Shown here in pieces: positions 1 through 8,059 of a stretch of DNA of 27,727 nt. Positions within the stretch are counted from its first letter, which is position 1. Each line of letters starts with the position of its first letter. The notes under the pieces were generated by a model. The model ran no database searches. It had not been told where the DNA came from and saw only the letters and a list, made by a program, of their open reading frames with translations. Both the position numbers and the translations under genes were made by a program. Origin of the DNA: CAZCEC01 sp964497615 (GTDB lineage: Bacteria > Chloroflexota > Anaerolineae > Anaerolineales > UBA6663); NCBI GenBank assembly GCA_964497615.1, contig CAZCEC010000082.1, positions 1 to 27,727 of the forward strand, given 5' to 3'.

Positions 1-1
1 G

Positions 2-556
2 GATAACGGTCATCCGTCGAGTTCGCTGAGCCAAAGGCCCCCTATGGGCCGGACAAACCTGGGGCAGGTACGGGCGGCGGTGGGGCTGGTGTTCCAGGAC
101 CCGGACGACCAACTCTTTTCGCCGACGGTGTACGAGGACGTGGCCTTCGGCCCGCTGCATATGGGGCTGCCAGCGGCCGAGGTGCGCCAGCGGGTGGAGG
201 CAGCGCTGAAGGCAGTGGGGATGGGCGAGTTCGCGGAACGCGTGTCGCACCACCTGAGCGTGGGCGAGAAGAAGCGGATCGCGATTGCGACGGTGCTTTC
301 GATGGACGCACAACTGCTGGTGCTGGACGAGCCGACGGCCGGGCTGGACCCGCGCGCGCGGAGGGGCATCATCAACCTGCTGCGCGAGCTGCCGCAGACG
401 GTGCTGGCCTCCACCCACGATTTGCTGTTTGTGCGCGAGCTGTTCCCCCGCATGGTGATCATGGACAAGGGGCGCATCGTGGCGGATGGGGCCACGGCGG
501 CGCTGCTGAACGACCAGGCGCTGCTGGAGGCACATGGGCTAGAATTGCCCCGGTAA
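2..556 (+). CDS. ECF/cobalt-type ABC transporter ATP-binding protein, 5' truncated by window edge
   Basis: This is the ATPase subunit of a CbiO/EcfA-type importer, which powers uptake of a metal ion or vitamin from the cytoplasmic face. Visible motifs are the Q-loop VFQDPDDQLFSP, whose DPDDQLF form is typical of CbiO/EcfA, the ABC signature as LSVGEKKRIAIA, Walker B with D-loop LLVLDEPTAGLD, and the H-loop ASTHD. Walker A is missing because it lies left of the window. The frame is open to base 2, so the ATG at 44 (170 aa) is probably internal; residues encoded before it (DNGHP) resemble the usual VDGxP segment. The signature has Val where LSGGE is usual. A PAP2 gene follows after 25 bp. The substrate cannot be told without the membrane partners, which are not in view. 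Confidence 0.88.
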   Translation, partial: DNGHPSSSLSQRPPMGRTNLGQVRAAVGLVFQDPDDQLFSPTVYEDVAFGPLHMGLPAAEVRQRVEAALKAVGMGEFAERVSHHLSVGEKKRIAIATVLSMDAQLLVLDEPTAGLDPRARRGIINLLRELPQTVLASTHDLLFVRELFPRMVIMDKGRIVADGATAALLNDQALLEAHGLELPR

Positions 557-581
557 TCTCCCGAAATCAGCAGGAGGGCGC

Positions 582-1592
582 ATGGACGCTGTGTGGCAGT
601 GGGGCAACGATCTGATCGTGTGGCTGCAAGGCGCAATGGGGCTGACGCCGATCATGGCGGCGGCCTCGTTCCTGGGCACGGAGGAGTTCTTTCTGCTGTT
701 GATGCCGGCGCTGTATTGGGCCTGGGATGCGAGATTGGGGAGGCGGCTGGCGGTGCTGCTGCTGGCGTCGAAGGCGCTCAACGATATCGCCAAGGTGCTG
801 GTTGGGCATCCACGGCCCTACTGGGTTGACGCGCGGGTGGAGGCGCTGTCGGTGGAGACGAGCTATGGGCTGCCGTCGGCGCATGCGCAGGTGGGGCTGG
901 GTGTGTGGGGCTACCTGGCGCAGCAAGCCCGGCACCACCGGCGGGCGCTGACCTGGGGATTGGCCGGTGCGCTGATTCTATTGATCTCGTTTTCGCGCGT
1001 GTTCCTGGGGATGCACTTTCCGACCGATGTGCTGGGCGGCTGGGTGCTGGGGGCGGCGGCGCTGTGGGCGTTCCTGCGCTGGGAGGAACTGGCGACGGCC
1101 TGGCTGGCACGATTGGGGTTCGGCGCGCAGGTGGGGCTGGCGTTTGGGGTATCGGTGCTGTTCCTGGCAGCGGCGCTGGGGACGCTGGCAGTGACGGGCG
1201 GCACGCCCGACCCGGCGGAGTGGGCGGTGAATGCGGCCGCGAATTCGGCGCCAGAACTGGAAGCGCCGCCGATTGATCCGCGCAGTCCGGAGGCGCCGGT
1301 GGCATCGGCGGGGATGCTGTTCGGACTGGGAGCAGGGCTGGCGGCCGCGACGCGCTGGGCACGCTTTGACGCCAAAGGCCCGTGGGCGAAGCGTATCCTG
1401 CGGTATGTGATTGGGGTGGCGGGGATTCTGGTGTTCTGGCGCGGGCTGGCGCTGGTGTTTCCCAACGACCCGCAGTGGCTGGAGATGGTGTTTCGGTATG
1501 TGCGTTACGCGCTGGTAGTGTTTTGGGCGCTGGGGGGCGCGCCGTGGGTGTTTTTGAGATTGAGATTGGCGGAGGCGGAGGCTAACACGTAA
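582..1592 (+). CDS. PAP2-family membrane phosphatase
   Basis: A 336-aa integral membrane protein of the type 2 phosphatidic acid phosphatase superfamily, which dephosphorylates lipid phosphates such as phosphatidate or undecaprenyl pyrophosphate. All three signatures are present: K-x6-RP as KVLVGHPRP, PSAH (usual PSGH) with the catalytic-site His, and SR-x5-H-x3-D as SRVFLGMHFPTD. Several hydrophobic helices flank these motifs, and a further membrane region of about 150 residues extends the C-terminus beyond a minimal PAP2 domain. The start at 582 has an AGGAGG ribosome site 4 bases upstream. The gene lies 25 bp behind the ABC ATPase and ends just before a strong terminator, so the two probably share a transcript. 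The exact lipid substrate is unknown. Confidence 0.9.
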   Translation: MDAVWQWGNDLIVWLQGAMGLTPIMAAASFLGTEEFFLLLMPALYWAWDARLGRRLAVLLLASKALNDIAKVLVGHPRPYWVDARVEALSVETSYGLPSAHAQVGLGVWGYLAQQARHHRRALTWGLAGALILLISFSRVFLGMHFPTDVLGGWVLGAAALWAFLRWEELATAWLARLGFGAQVGLAFGVSVLFLAAALGTLAVTGGTPDPAEWAVNAAANSAPELEAPPIDPRSPEAPVASAGMLFGLGAGLAAATRWARFDAKGPWAKRILRYVIGVAGILVFWRGLALVFPNDPQWLEMVFRYVRYALVVFWALGGAPWVFLRLRLAEAEANT

Positions 1593-1612
1593 GTCGGGTC
1601 AACAAGGTAAAC

Positions 1613-1640
1613 GGCGGCGACTCTGGTCGCCGCCTTTTTT
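1613..1640 (+). terminator. Intrinsic terminator after the PAP2 gene
   Basis: A perfect 9-bp stem (GGCGGCGAC with GTCGCCGCC) around a TCTG loop is followed by six T. It lies 20 bp after the PAP2 stop and only serves the + strand, since no T-tract exists on the other side. Confidence 0.92.
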
Positions 1641-1653
1641 GATTCGGGCGGCG

Positions 1654-2364
1654 CTATGCGAGGCGGGGCGCGAGGGGCGGGAGGATTGTGCCGGGCTCGT
1701 AAGCTTGAGGGCCGGCGGGGGTATAGACGGTGACGAGGCCGGCGCCGATGACGCGGCCCTCGGGCAGCAAGAGGGCCGTGGCCTCGTCAATGCCGACGAG
1801 GGCGACGTGAGCGGGGAGGCTGAGGGCCATGGCGGGCGCATTCCAGCGGGCGGAAAGGGTGGCGTGGTGGGGCAGGACGGCGAGGCCGGGGGCAAGACCC
1901 AGACCGGGAATCCAGCCATCGAAACGCCACAACTGCTCACCCAGGACCATCGCGCCGGCGCTTGATCCCGCGATGAGGCCGCCGCGCTGATGGATGGCGG
2001 TCACGACATCCCAAAGCTGGCTGCCGCGGAGCGTCTCGGCCAGGAAGATTGGATCGCCGCCGGTGAAGTAAACCACGTTGTGCTGCTCGATGGGAACGAT
2101 CAATTCCAAGTTGTCGGCGGCGGCGCGGTCGGTGATCATGGCCTTGTCCACACGCGCGCCGAGGCGCGAGAAGTGGCGGATGCCGTTCTCACCCGCGACA
2201 TAGGGGTTCTCGTTGGTGGCCGCGGTAGGCAGGATTACGAGGCTGGCATGAGGACCAGCGACTTCGAGGAGGGCGCGGTCCATAGGGTCGCAGTCGCGGC
2301 GGAACTCGTTGCCGCCGCAGAGGACGAGATGGCCAGGGGCGGGAGCGGAAGACAACTCAGTCAA
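1654..2364 (-). CDS. Peptidase S51 / cyanophycinase-like class I amidotransferase-fold hydrolase
   Basis: About 236 aa. It matches the cyanophycinase/dipeptidase E family, serine hydrolases that cleave Asp-containing or isopeptide bonds. The family hallmarks are the N-terminal strand HLVLCGGNEF, ILPTAATN, VVYFTGGDP and the nucleophile elbow AGSSAGAM, which carries the catalytic Ser. The open frame runs up to 2679, but that extension is a shadow of the upstream membrane gene. The most plausible start is one of two adjacent TTG codons (2367 or 2364) that overlap the TGA of that gene, consistent with translational coupling; no ATG or GTG is available nearby. True cyanophycinase activity is not implied, as no cyanophycin synthetase is in view. 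Confidence 0.82.
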   Translation of the reverse strand: MTELSSAPAPGHLVLCGGNEFRRDCDPMDRALLEVAGPHASLVILPTAATNENPYVAGENGIRHFSRLGARVDKAMITDRAAADNLELIVPIEQHNVVYFTGGDPIFLAETLRGSQLWDVVTAIHQRGGLIAGSSAGAMVLGEQLWRFDGWIPGLGLAPGLAVLPHHATLSARWNAPAMALSLPAHVALVGIDEATALLLPEGRVIGAGLVTVYTPAGPQAYEPGTILPPLAPRLA

Positions 2365-2815
2365 CAATGTAGCGGCGGGTGGCAGGGAGGAGGAGCAGGA
2401 TGAGCGACAGCAGGGCGACGGGCGTGCCGAAACCCAGGTAGAGCAGAGACAGGGCGGACAGGACGAGGGCGGCGCCATAGCCCCAGCTGCGACGCCAGTA
2501 GACGCCAAAGCTGGCGCTGATGAGACCAAAGCCGACAGCCAGGAAAGGGAGGCTGAGGCGCTGCGGGTCGAGACCAGCGGCCTGCGCCAGGCCGGCCCAC
2601 GGGCCGAGCTGACCGGCCAGGCGGATGTAGTCGCCGAAGAGGCGCTGGTGCAGGGCGTCGAAGACCAGCCACCAGCCAAGAAGCCAGGTGAGGGCGAAAT
2701 AGGCCCAAACGCTGAGTGGGGGCCGGAAGACGGTTTCGGCGGGCGCGGGCGCGGGAGCGGTCAGGGCGGGCCTTTGGAAGTGAGTGAGGGTTGGGGGGCG
2801 CGGGATTGAGACCAA
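2357..2815 (-). CDS. Small integral membrane protein, unrecognised family
   Basis: About 152 aa, with four likely transmembrane helices (around VWAYFALTWLLGWWLVF, LPFLAVGFGLISASFGVYW, YGAALVLSALSLLYLGF and VALLSLILLLL) and a short Pro/Ala-rich N-terminus. I do not recognise a family. The start is uncertain: the frame has no ATG or GTG near the first helix, and the TTG at 2815 is the best candidate. A TATACT hexamer (minus strand, about 2829-2834) lies 12-13 bases before it and could give a very short leader. The stop overlaps the TTG start of the S51 hydrolase, and the BtrH-like gene ends 32 bp upstream, so the three probably form one transcript. Confidence 0.7.
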   Translation of the reverse strand: MVSIPRPPTLTHFQRPALTAPAPAPAETVFRPPLSVWAYFALTWLLGWWLVFDALHQRLFGDYIRLAGQLGPWAGLAQAAGLDPQRLSLPFLAVGFGLISASFGVYWRRSWGYGAALVLSALSLLYLGFGTPVALLSLILLLLPATRRYIVD

Positions 2816-2847
2816 GAGTATGGGGGCAGTATAACCCGGTTGAGGAA

Positions 2848-4047
2848 TCAGGCGACGGCTTCCGCCAGGGCGCGGGCGGCATCGACCTCGGCGGCGTAGA
2901 GGGCATGGAGCCGGTCGCTCAGATCGGTGAAGAGCATCTGGGTCTGGAGGGCATCGAGGGGGAAGGCCTGGTTCAACTCGCCGTGGAGGGCCTGCAATTC
3001 GGCGGTGAGGGCCCGGACGCCATCCACGGCGGCCTCGCCCTCGGCCTGGAGGCGGTCGTGCTTGCGGCGCAACAGGGACTTTGCCTGGCGGAAGGCGGGC
3101 ACGCGGTCGGGCAAGGCGGCTTCGGCGAGGACGGTCCAACGCTCGGCCAGGGAACGATAGCGGTCCGCGAGGGGCAGGAGGCCGGGGCGGTTGAGGAGGG
3201 GCGCGGCTTCCTGAAGGCAATCGGCAAACAGGCCGCGCATGCCGCCGCCGCCGGTACCGTCGAGCTCGATGCCCTCAAAGACGGATTGGAGCATGCCGTA
3301 CAAGCCGCGCGGGCTGGCGAAGAGGACGGGCCAGCCCTTCTTGTTCTTCTTGTCGGTCATCATCTTGGCCCACTTCTGGAAGGTGGGCAGGGCAAAGGAA
3401 TCGGATTTCGCCAGCAGGTTGAGGGCGCAGTCGCGCAGCCCGTCCAGCAGGGAGGCCGGCAGGTCGGGCGCCTCGACGGGGACGGGGATGAGGAGGCGGT
3501 TGCTGTAGGAAACGATGCGGGCGCGGGCGGCGGCCAGATCGGCGGCGGTGACGCGAAAGGGCGCAAGGGCAAGATCGTCAACAAGGAACGAATCGCCGGA
3601 GTGACCGGCCACGGCGACGAGATGGCCGAGGTGACCCTTGAGGACCTCGGGGAGCTGGAGATAGGGCATGTGGGCGCGGTCCACCCAGGCCAGGGGCGGC
3701 GTGCCGGCCGCGAGGGCCTCCTGCAAATGCCGGAGGGCAACGGCGCGGCTGCCGGTCTCGTGGACGAGGACGGTGGCGCCAATGCGCTGGCAGGCCGTTT
3801 CCAGAAACTTGACCGGGTACTGCCAGTTGCTTTGCCAGCCCAGGACGAGCACGCGGGCGTGGTGCTCCTGAAATTCCCAGAGGATGTAGCCGGCGCCCAG
3901 GCCGCCGCCCAGGCCGAGGAGCAGGGCTTCGGTGTAGGGCTGGCCGGTGTGCGGCGCCTGAACGCCCACGGCGGCGAGGCAGTTGGCGAGCGCGGCAGTC
4001 TCGGGATGGCGGCCGCCGAAGCGGGTGTAGGAGGGGAGAGGGGGCAT
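2848..4047 (-). CDS. BtrH N-terminal-like (C39-peptidase-like) / DUF4872-type protein
   Basis: A 399-aa soluble protein. The first 170 residues (FGGRHPETAALANCLAAVGV, then EALLLGLGGGLGAGY and later VAGHSGDSFLVDD) match the BtrH N-terminal domain, a papain/C39-like fold. In butirosin synthesis BtrH transfers an acyl side chain from a carrier protein to an amine. The rest is mostly helical and resembles the DUF4872 region that often follows it. Most BtrH-like proteins have His-Cys-Glu-Thr at the active-site entry; here it reads His-Pro-Glu-Thr, with a Cys six residues later, so thiol catalysis is doubtful. No aminoglycoside or carrier-protein genes are nearby. The ATG at 4047 has no clear ribosome site because a low-complexity repeat lies directly upstream. 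Confidence 0.75.
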   Translation of the reverse strand: MPPLPSYTRFGGRHPETAALANCLAAVGVQAPHTGQPYTEALLLGLGGGLGAGYILWEFQEHHARVLVLGWQSNWQYPVKFLETACQRIGATVLVHETGSRAVALRHLQEALAAGTPPLAWVDRAHMPYLQLPEVLKGHLGHLVAVAGHSGDSFLVDDLALAPFRVTAADLAAARARIVSYSNRLLIPVPVEAPDLPASLLDGLRDCALNLLAKSDSFALPTFQKWAKMMTDKKNKKGWPVLFASPRGLYGMLQSVFEGIELDGTGGGGMRGLFADCLQEAAPLLNRPGLLPLADRYRSLAERWTVLAEAALPDRVPAFRQAKSLLRRKHDRLQAEGEAAVDGVRALTAELQALHGELNQAFPLDALQTQMLFTDLSDRLHALYAAEVDAARALAEAVA

Positions 4048-4048
4048 G

Positions 4049-4085
4049 GGAAGGATGAAGGATGAATTGTGAAGGATGAAGTGTG
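4049..4085 (+). repeat. AAGGATGAA low-complexity repeat
   Basis: Three near-copies of AAGGATGAA fill the 49-bp gap between the GH44 stop and the BtrH-like start. The same unit recurs at 11187-11200 and 12450-12485. Here the purine strand is opposite to the genes. Confidence 0.85.
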
Positions 4086-4096
4086 GGAGGCAGACT

Positions 4097-6436
4097 CTAG
4101 TTGCCGAAGAGGTTGGGGAGATAGGCGCGCGGGGTGAGGGGCACGCCGGAGGTCAGGACGAACAAGGTGATGGACTGCGGCGGATAGGTGGCGGTGAAGC
4201 CGGTGGCGGTCACGCCCTGGGCCGGCAGGTGCTGGATGGCCCCCAGGTTGGCGGCGCTGTAGCGGTACACCTCCGCCGTCCCCGCCGGGGTGTAGCCCGT
4301 CAGGGTCAGCGCGCTGGTCAGGGCCGTCGTCAGGCTCTTGTTGATCACCATCACCGTCACGGCCCCGTCCGCGCTCCGCCGCGCCGCGTAGATAGATAGC
4401 TGCGCCTGGTCGCTGCTGGCCGCTGCCACGCTCTGGTCCCCGAACCGCCCGTCCGCCCCGTCGTAGTTGCGGTACATCCGGAAGGCGTAGGCCCCCGGCT
4501 CATTGCGCCCAGGCGGCGCCCACAGCGTCGCCAGCCCCAGCCCTTCGCGCCCGAAGATGCCCAGGATGTCGGCCTGCGTCACCGCCCCGTTGATGTGGTT
4601 GAGGGCGCCCCAATGGTACTCGGTGATCGCCAGCTTGGTGCCGGGGTAGAAGTCGTCCACCCAGTCGCGCATGCGCGGGATGAGCATCACCGGCTCGTCG
4701 ATCCAGCTCTCGTCTTGGTAGGTCGGGTCCCACAGGGCGCGGGTGGAACGCAGGCGAAGGGCTTGGGTGGCGCTGTTGCCCGCGCCGTCGAAGGGGCCAT
4801 AGCTCTGCGGGTAGAAGTGCAGGTCCAGGTAGTCGAGAATGCGTACCCCGTGGTCGCTCTCGTAGTCCGCCATCTGCTCCAGGTACCATTCGATGAAGGG
4901 CTGATTGCCGTGGGCCAGCCGGTCCAGCGGCAGGTCCCACCAGTTGCCGCCGCCAGCCACGTCCAGGGCGGAGTAGAAGTAGGCGGTCCAGCCCCACAAA
5001 ACCGGTCCCAAAGTCTGGGCGTCGGGGTCGGCGGCCTTGATGGCGGCGGCGTAAGCGTAGGTGAGGTCGCGCAGTTCGTCGTAGCTGGCGGGGGCGGGGT
5101 GGACGTCGCGGTGGGTGTGGTTCCACAGCATGGGCTCGTTGTCGAGGTTGTAGAAGCGGACGCCGTCTTCGCCGAAGGTGGACATGAGGTGCTGCATCCA
5201 GCCGGTGACGAAGGCGGGGTCGATGGCGAAGCTGGTGTCCAGCGGATCGTTGCCGGTGATGGGCGTGCCGTCGGGGTGCAGGCCGTTGCCGCAATCGGAG
5301 GCGTAGGGGTCAACGGATTGCTGCGCGCCATATTTGGTGACGCTAAAGCCGCAGATCCTTTCACGCGGACCTTTCGGCATGAAGCCAATCATCGGAATGG
5401 TGAGCAGGGTTTCTGTGCCGGTGTCGAGGTTGTCTTGGATGAAGTGGTCGCTGGAGGAGCCAGCGGGCAGGTCCTCGGGGTTGGCGTTGTCGTTGGGGAT
5501 GTTCTCGAAGAACCAGTCGCTGGCGCGGTTGGAGATATCGAGCAGGTAGTTGTAGCGGGTGGTGGCGTTGCCGCCCCAGCGGTTGACGGGCAGATCGAGA
5601 TCGGCGGCGAGTTGCGGGTCGGCGAAGTTCAGGCCGTAGATGTAGGGGCTGATGGCGTAGCCCAGGTCGGCCGCGTCCACGCTGAGGGCGGGCCCGGCGC
5701 TGGGCGGCGGGGGGGTGGGCGTGGGCGCACCGGAGTGGAAGAGGCTGATGTCGTCCAGGTAGAAGACGGGCTGGCTGCCGTCGGTGCTGTTGAACCAGAC
5801 GATGGACTCGATGGCTGTGGGAGCGCCGATGGCGCTGAGGGGAATCTCCACCAGGGTCCACGTATTGGCGGCGGGGTTGATGGTCTGGCTGTCGTCGGTG
5901 GCGCCGGGGCCTTCGAGGAAGATGTTGACGGTCTGGCCGCCGGATGAGCCGCCGTGGATGTAGAAGCGCAGGGTGTCGTAGGCGGACGCTGTCAGGGCAT
6001 CCAGGCGGGCGAGCTTGAGGCCGCTCCAGGCATCGTCATAGGTGACGGAGAGGCTGGCGGTGCCGGCGTGAACGGGCGATGAGGCGGCCAGGTTATCCGT
6101 GATGCCCCACGACCAGTCGTTCCAACCGCTGTCCAGGGCATCGGCGTAGACGACGTTAGTGGCCTCGAGGATGGCCGCCGCGCTGGCCGTTGCGCCGGGG
6201 GCGGCTGTGGCGTCGGCGGCGCTGGCCGTCGGCGAAGGGACATCGGACGGGGACGAGGCAGTTAGGGTTGAGACGGTAATAGGCGAAGTGGCATCCGGGG
6301 TGGGAGCGACGGCCGTGGACGCGGCACAGGCCAGAATCAGGGCAGCGTGCGCCGCGATCAGGGTGAAGCGCCAGGCGCGAAGGCGAGAGCGGCGCGGGGA
6401 CTGGCGGCGCGGCAGCATTGGGAGGGGGGTGGCCAT
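4097..6436 (-). CDS. Secreted glycoside hydrolase family 44 (endoglucanase/xyloglucanase-type) with N-terminal carbohydrate-binding-like domain
   Basis: A 779-aa exported enzyme expected to cut beta-1,4-glucans such as xyloglucan or glucomannan. Residues 1-37 form an Arg-rich signal sequence ending in a possible lipobox (LILAC, Cys37). A Thr/Ser/Ala/Pro linker (about 40-90) follows. Residues 95-235 form a beta-rich module resembling carbohydrate-binding domains, and a PTPTPPPP linker joins it to the catalytic domain. GH44 hallmarks are NRWGGNATTRYNY and SDWFFENIPN (about 285-315), the acid/base LDNEP (Glu434) and the nucleophile AITEYHWG (Glu606). A beta domain ends the protein with AYLPNLFGN, like the YLP-type tails I associate with secreted Chloroflexota proteins. 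The start is chosen by length; its ribosome site is weak. Confidence 0.93.
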   Translation of the reverse strand: MATPLPMLPRRQSPRRSRLRAWRFTLIAAHAALILACAASTAVAPTPDATSPITVSTLTASSPSDVPSPTASAADATAAPGATASAAAILEATNVVYADALDSGWNDWSWGITDNLAASSPVHAGTASLSVTYDDAWSGLKLARLDALTASAYDTLRFYIHGGSSGGQTVNIFLEGPGATDDSQTINPAANTWTLVEIPLSAIGAPTAIESIVWFNSTDGSQPVFYLDDISLFHSGAPTPTPPPPSAGPALSVDAADLGYAISPYIYGLNFADPQLAADLDLPVNRWGGNATTRYNYLLDISNRASDWFFENIPNDNANPEDLPAGSSSDHFIQDNLDTGTETLLTIPMIGFMPKGPRERICGFSVTKYGAQQSVDPYASDCGNGLHPDGTPITGNDPLDTSFAIDPAFVTGWMQHLMSTFGEDGVRFYNLDNEPMLWNHTHRDVHPAPASYDELRDLTYAYAAAIKAADPDAQTLGPVLWGWTAYFYSALDVAGGGNWWDLPLDRLAHGNQPFIEWYLEQMADYESDHGVRILDYLDLHFYPQSYGPFDGAGNSATQALRLRSTRALWDPTYQDESWIDEPVMLIPRMRDWVDDFYPGTKLAITEYHWGALNHINGAVTQADILGIFGREGLGLATLWAPPGRNEPGAYAFRMYRNYDGADGRFGDQSVAAASSDQAQLSIYAARRSADGAVTVMVINKSLTTALTSALTLTGYTPAGTAEVYRYSAANLGAIQHLPAQGVTATGFTATYPPQSITLFVLTSGVPLTPRAYLPNLFGN

Positions 6437-6493
6437 AATTGCATTAGTGTACCTGAAAGTGATGAGAACGGCCTAAGGCGCCTGACAGAACCA

Positions 6494-6526
6494 AGATTCC
6501 TCGGCAGAAACCGCCTCGGAATGACA
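6494..6526. repeat. Interspersed imperfect palindrome, copy 1
   Basis: A full copy of the window's GATTCCTCGG...CCTCGGAATGACA element. It sits in the 111-bp gap between the radical-SAM stop and the GH44 start. ATTCC/GGAAT and CGG/CCG can pair. Confidence 0.8.
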
Positions 6527-6547
6527 AACGGATCGGGTGGTTTACAA

Positions 6548-7912
6548 CTAGAAGAGGCGGGCCTGGTAGGCGGGCTGGCGGCCGGCGAGGAGGATATAGG
6601 GGGCGGCGCGGAGGGCGTTGATGCCGAGGCGCTGAAGGTCGCCCAGGTCGCGGAGGCGGCCCTGGCGGCGGGCGGTGATGATCTGATCGGCGCTCTTGGG
6701 GCCAATGCCGGGGACGCGGAGGAGGCTGGGGCGGTCGGCGCGGTTAAGCTCGATGGGTTGGTGGCGCAGGTTGAGGTCGGCCCAGCCAAGCTTGGGGTCC
6801 ACTTCCAGGGGCAGGCGGCCAGCGGGGGTGAAGGGCAGGTCTTCGAGGTCGAAGCCGTAGTCGCGCAGGAGGAAGGAGGCCTGGTAGAGGCGGTGCTCGC
6901 GCCAGGGGTTCTCCGGGGCGTGGTGCTCCAGGGGCGTGTCGGTGACGGGGCTGAAGGCGGAGTAGTAGACGCGCTGGAGGCGCAGTTGGCGGATGAGATA
7001 GGCGCTGGTGGTGAGGATTTCGAGATCGTCCTCGCCGACGGCGCCGACGACAAACTGGGTGACGGTGGAGGGCCAGCGGCCATGCTGCGTGCCGCGGGGC
7101 AGCTCGGTGCGGCGGATCTCATCGGCCCACTTGAGGGGCTGAAGCAGTTCTTCGAGGAAGACCTTGCCGGGGGCGAGCTTGCCGAGGCGGGCGGTGTTGG
7201 GGGCCTCCAGGTTGATGGAGACACGGTCGGCCAACTGCATGGAGCGGTAGAGCTGGTCGCGCTCGACGCCGGGCATGAGCTTGAGGTGGACGTAGCCCTG
7301 GAAGGCGTGCTTGCGGCGGAGAATGTCAATCGTGTCGATCAAACGATCCTGGGTGCGGACGCCGCCGCCCGCGACGCCGGAGGATAGGAACAGGCCATCG
7401 GCGACGCGCGATTGGGCTAGCTGGGTGAAGACCGCGGCCATCTCGTCGGGCTTGAAGGTGGCGCGGCGGAAGTTGCGGCGGGCGCGGAAGGGGCAGTAGT
7501 AGCAGTCGCGCTCGCAGGCAGAGGTGAGCAGGGTTTTGAGGAGGGCCATCTTTTGGCCGCCGGGCATGGCGGCGTGATGGATGCCCAGAGAGGACTTCTT
7601 GCGCTCCAGGCTGGAGGCGGGGTCGGGCGCGCCGCGCGTGAGGACGTCGGGCGTGGTACCGGCGGCGGTGATGGCGGCGCTGCGGTCAAAGGCGCGGCGC
7701 AGCTCGTGGGGGGAGTGGCCGCAGGGGGCGGCCCCCTCCGCCCGCGTGGAAAAGCCCACGGGGGAGCCTGGCCCCCCAACCCCAATGGAAAGGCTCACAG
7801 GGGAGCCGGACTCGGGCATGAGTGCGGAGGGCGGTGGGGCTAGGCGCGCTTCTTCGGCGGGCTCGAGGCCCATTTCGGGGGCGAGGAGGGAGAGCTTGGC
7901 GAGCGAGTCCAT
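6548..7912 (-). CDS. Putative DNA modification/repair radical SAM protein with C-terminal helix-hairpin-helix
   Basis: A 454-aa cytoplasmic protein. The cluster motif CERDCYYC (Cys-x3-Cys-x2-Cys) binds the 4Fe-4S cluster that cleaves S-adenosylmethionine. The C-terminus carries a helix-hairpin-helix DNA-binding motif (LLRVPGIGPKSADQI, about 395-410). This pairing defines the 'putative DNA modification/repair radical SAM' family, whose reaction is unknown. Its frequent DUF4130/uracil-glycosylase-like partner is absent here. Residues about 22-60 are a Gly/Pro/Ser-rich insert made by a 39-bp tandem repeat and look unlike the family. The start at 7912 has a strong AAGGGGGGGG ribosome site. A consensus promoter with an operator-like inverted repeat lies about 120 bp upstream, so it is probably its own transcription unit. 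Confidence 0.87.
   Translation of the reverse strand: MDSLAKLSLLAPEMGLEPAEEARLAPPPSALMPESGSPVSLSIGVGGPGSPVGFSTRAEGAAPCGHSPHELRRAFDRSAAITAAGTTPDVLTRGAPDPASSLERKKSSLGIHHAAMPGGQKMALLKTLLTSACERDCYYCPFRARRNFRRATFKPDEMAAVFTQLAQSRVADGLFLSSGVAGGGVRTQDRLIDTIDILRRKHAFQGYVHLKLMPGVERDQLYRSMQLADRVSINLEAPNTARLGKLAPGKVFLEELLQPLKWADEIRRTELPRGTQHGRWPSTVTQFVVGAVGEDDLEILTTSAYLIRQLRLQRVYYSAFSPVTDTPLEHHAPENPWREHRLYQASFLLRDYGFDLEDLPFTPAGRLPLEVDPKLGWADLNLRHQPIELNRADRPSLLRVPGIGPKSADQIITARRQGRLRDLGDLQRLGINALRAAPYILLAGRQPAYQARLF
7746..7807. repeat. 39-bp tandem repeat inside the radical SAM gene
   Basis: GTGGAAAAGCCCACGGGGG and ATGGAAAGGCTCACAGGGG begin related 23-bp units at 7746 and 7785, 39 bp apart. Thirty-nine bases are 13 codons, so the frame is kept. 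Each unit yields a GSPV-containing peptide near residues 36-56. Confidence 0.7.
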
Positions 7913-8031
7913 GGTACCCCCCCCTTCTAATGGCTAGTATATCCGGCATATCCGGCATTATTTGACATAAAATTATGGTGATTGAAATGCGGGACCCGTG
8001 GGATGGAGGGGAAGGAGTGGCCCATGAGCTG

Positions 8032-8059
8032 ATTATAGAACAAATGAACTATTTGTCAA
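8032..8059 (-). promoter_or_regulatory. Sigma-70-type promoter of the radical SAM gene with embedded inverted repeat
   Basis: On the minus strand TTGACA (8054-8059) and TATAAT (8032-8037) are separated by 16 bp, both perfect consensus. The spacer contains ACAAAT-GAACT-ATTTGT, a 6-bp inverted repeat placed where a repressor would block polymerase. The leader to the ATG at 7912 would be about 115 nt. Confidence 0.82.

Noticed and set aside
1..43. Frameshift in the ABC ATPase caused by the CCCCC run
   Set aside because: The frame used downstream is already open to the edge and encodes a DNGHP segment resembling the family; the alternative frame meets a TAA at 4-6.
2791..4065. 424-aa + strand open frame opposite the BtrH-like gene
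   Set aside because: Gly/Glu-rich shadow of a recognisable protein on the other strand; no motif of its own.
4595..5947. 450-aa + strand open frame opposite GH44
   Set aside because: Val/Gly-rich antisense of the GH44 catalytic domain, which has clear active-site motifs.
7915..7924. Eight-C run as a phase-variation switch for the radical SAM gene
   Set aside because: It lies upstream of the ATG in the ribosome-site region; a length change would not shift the frame and might only alter spacing.
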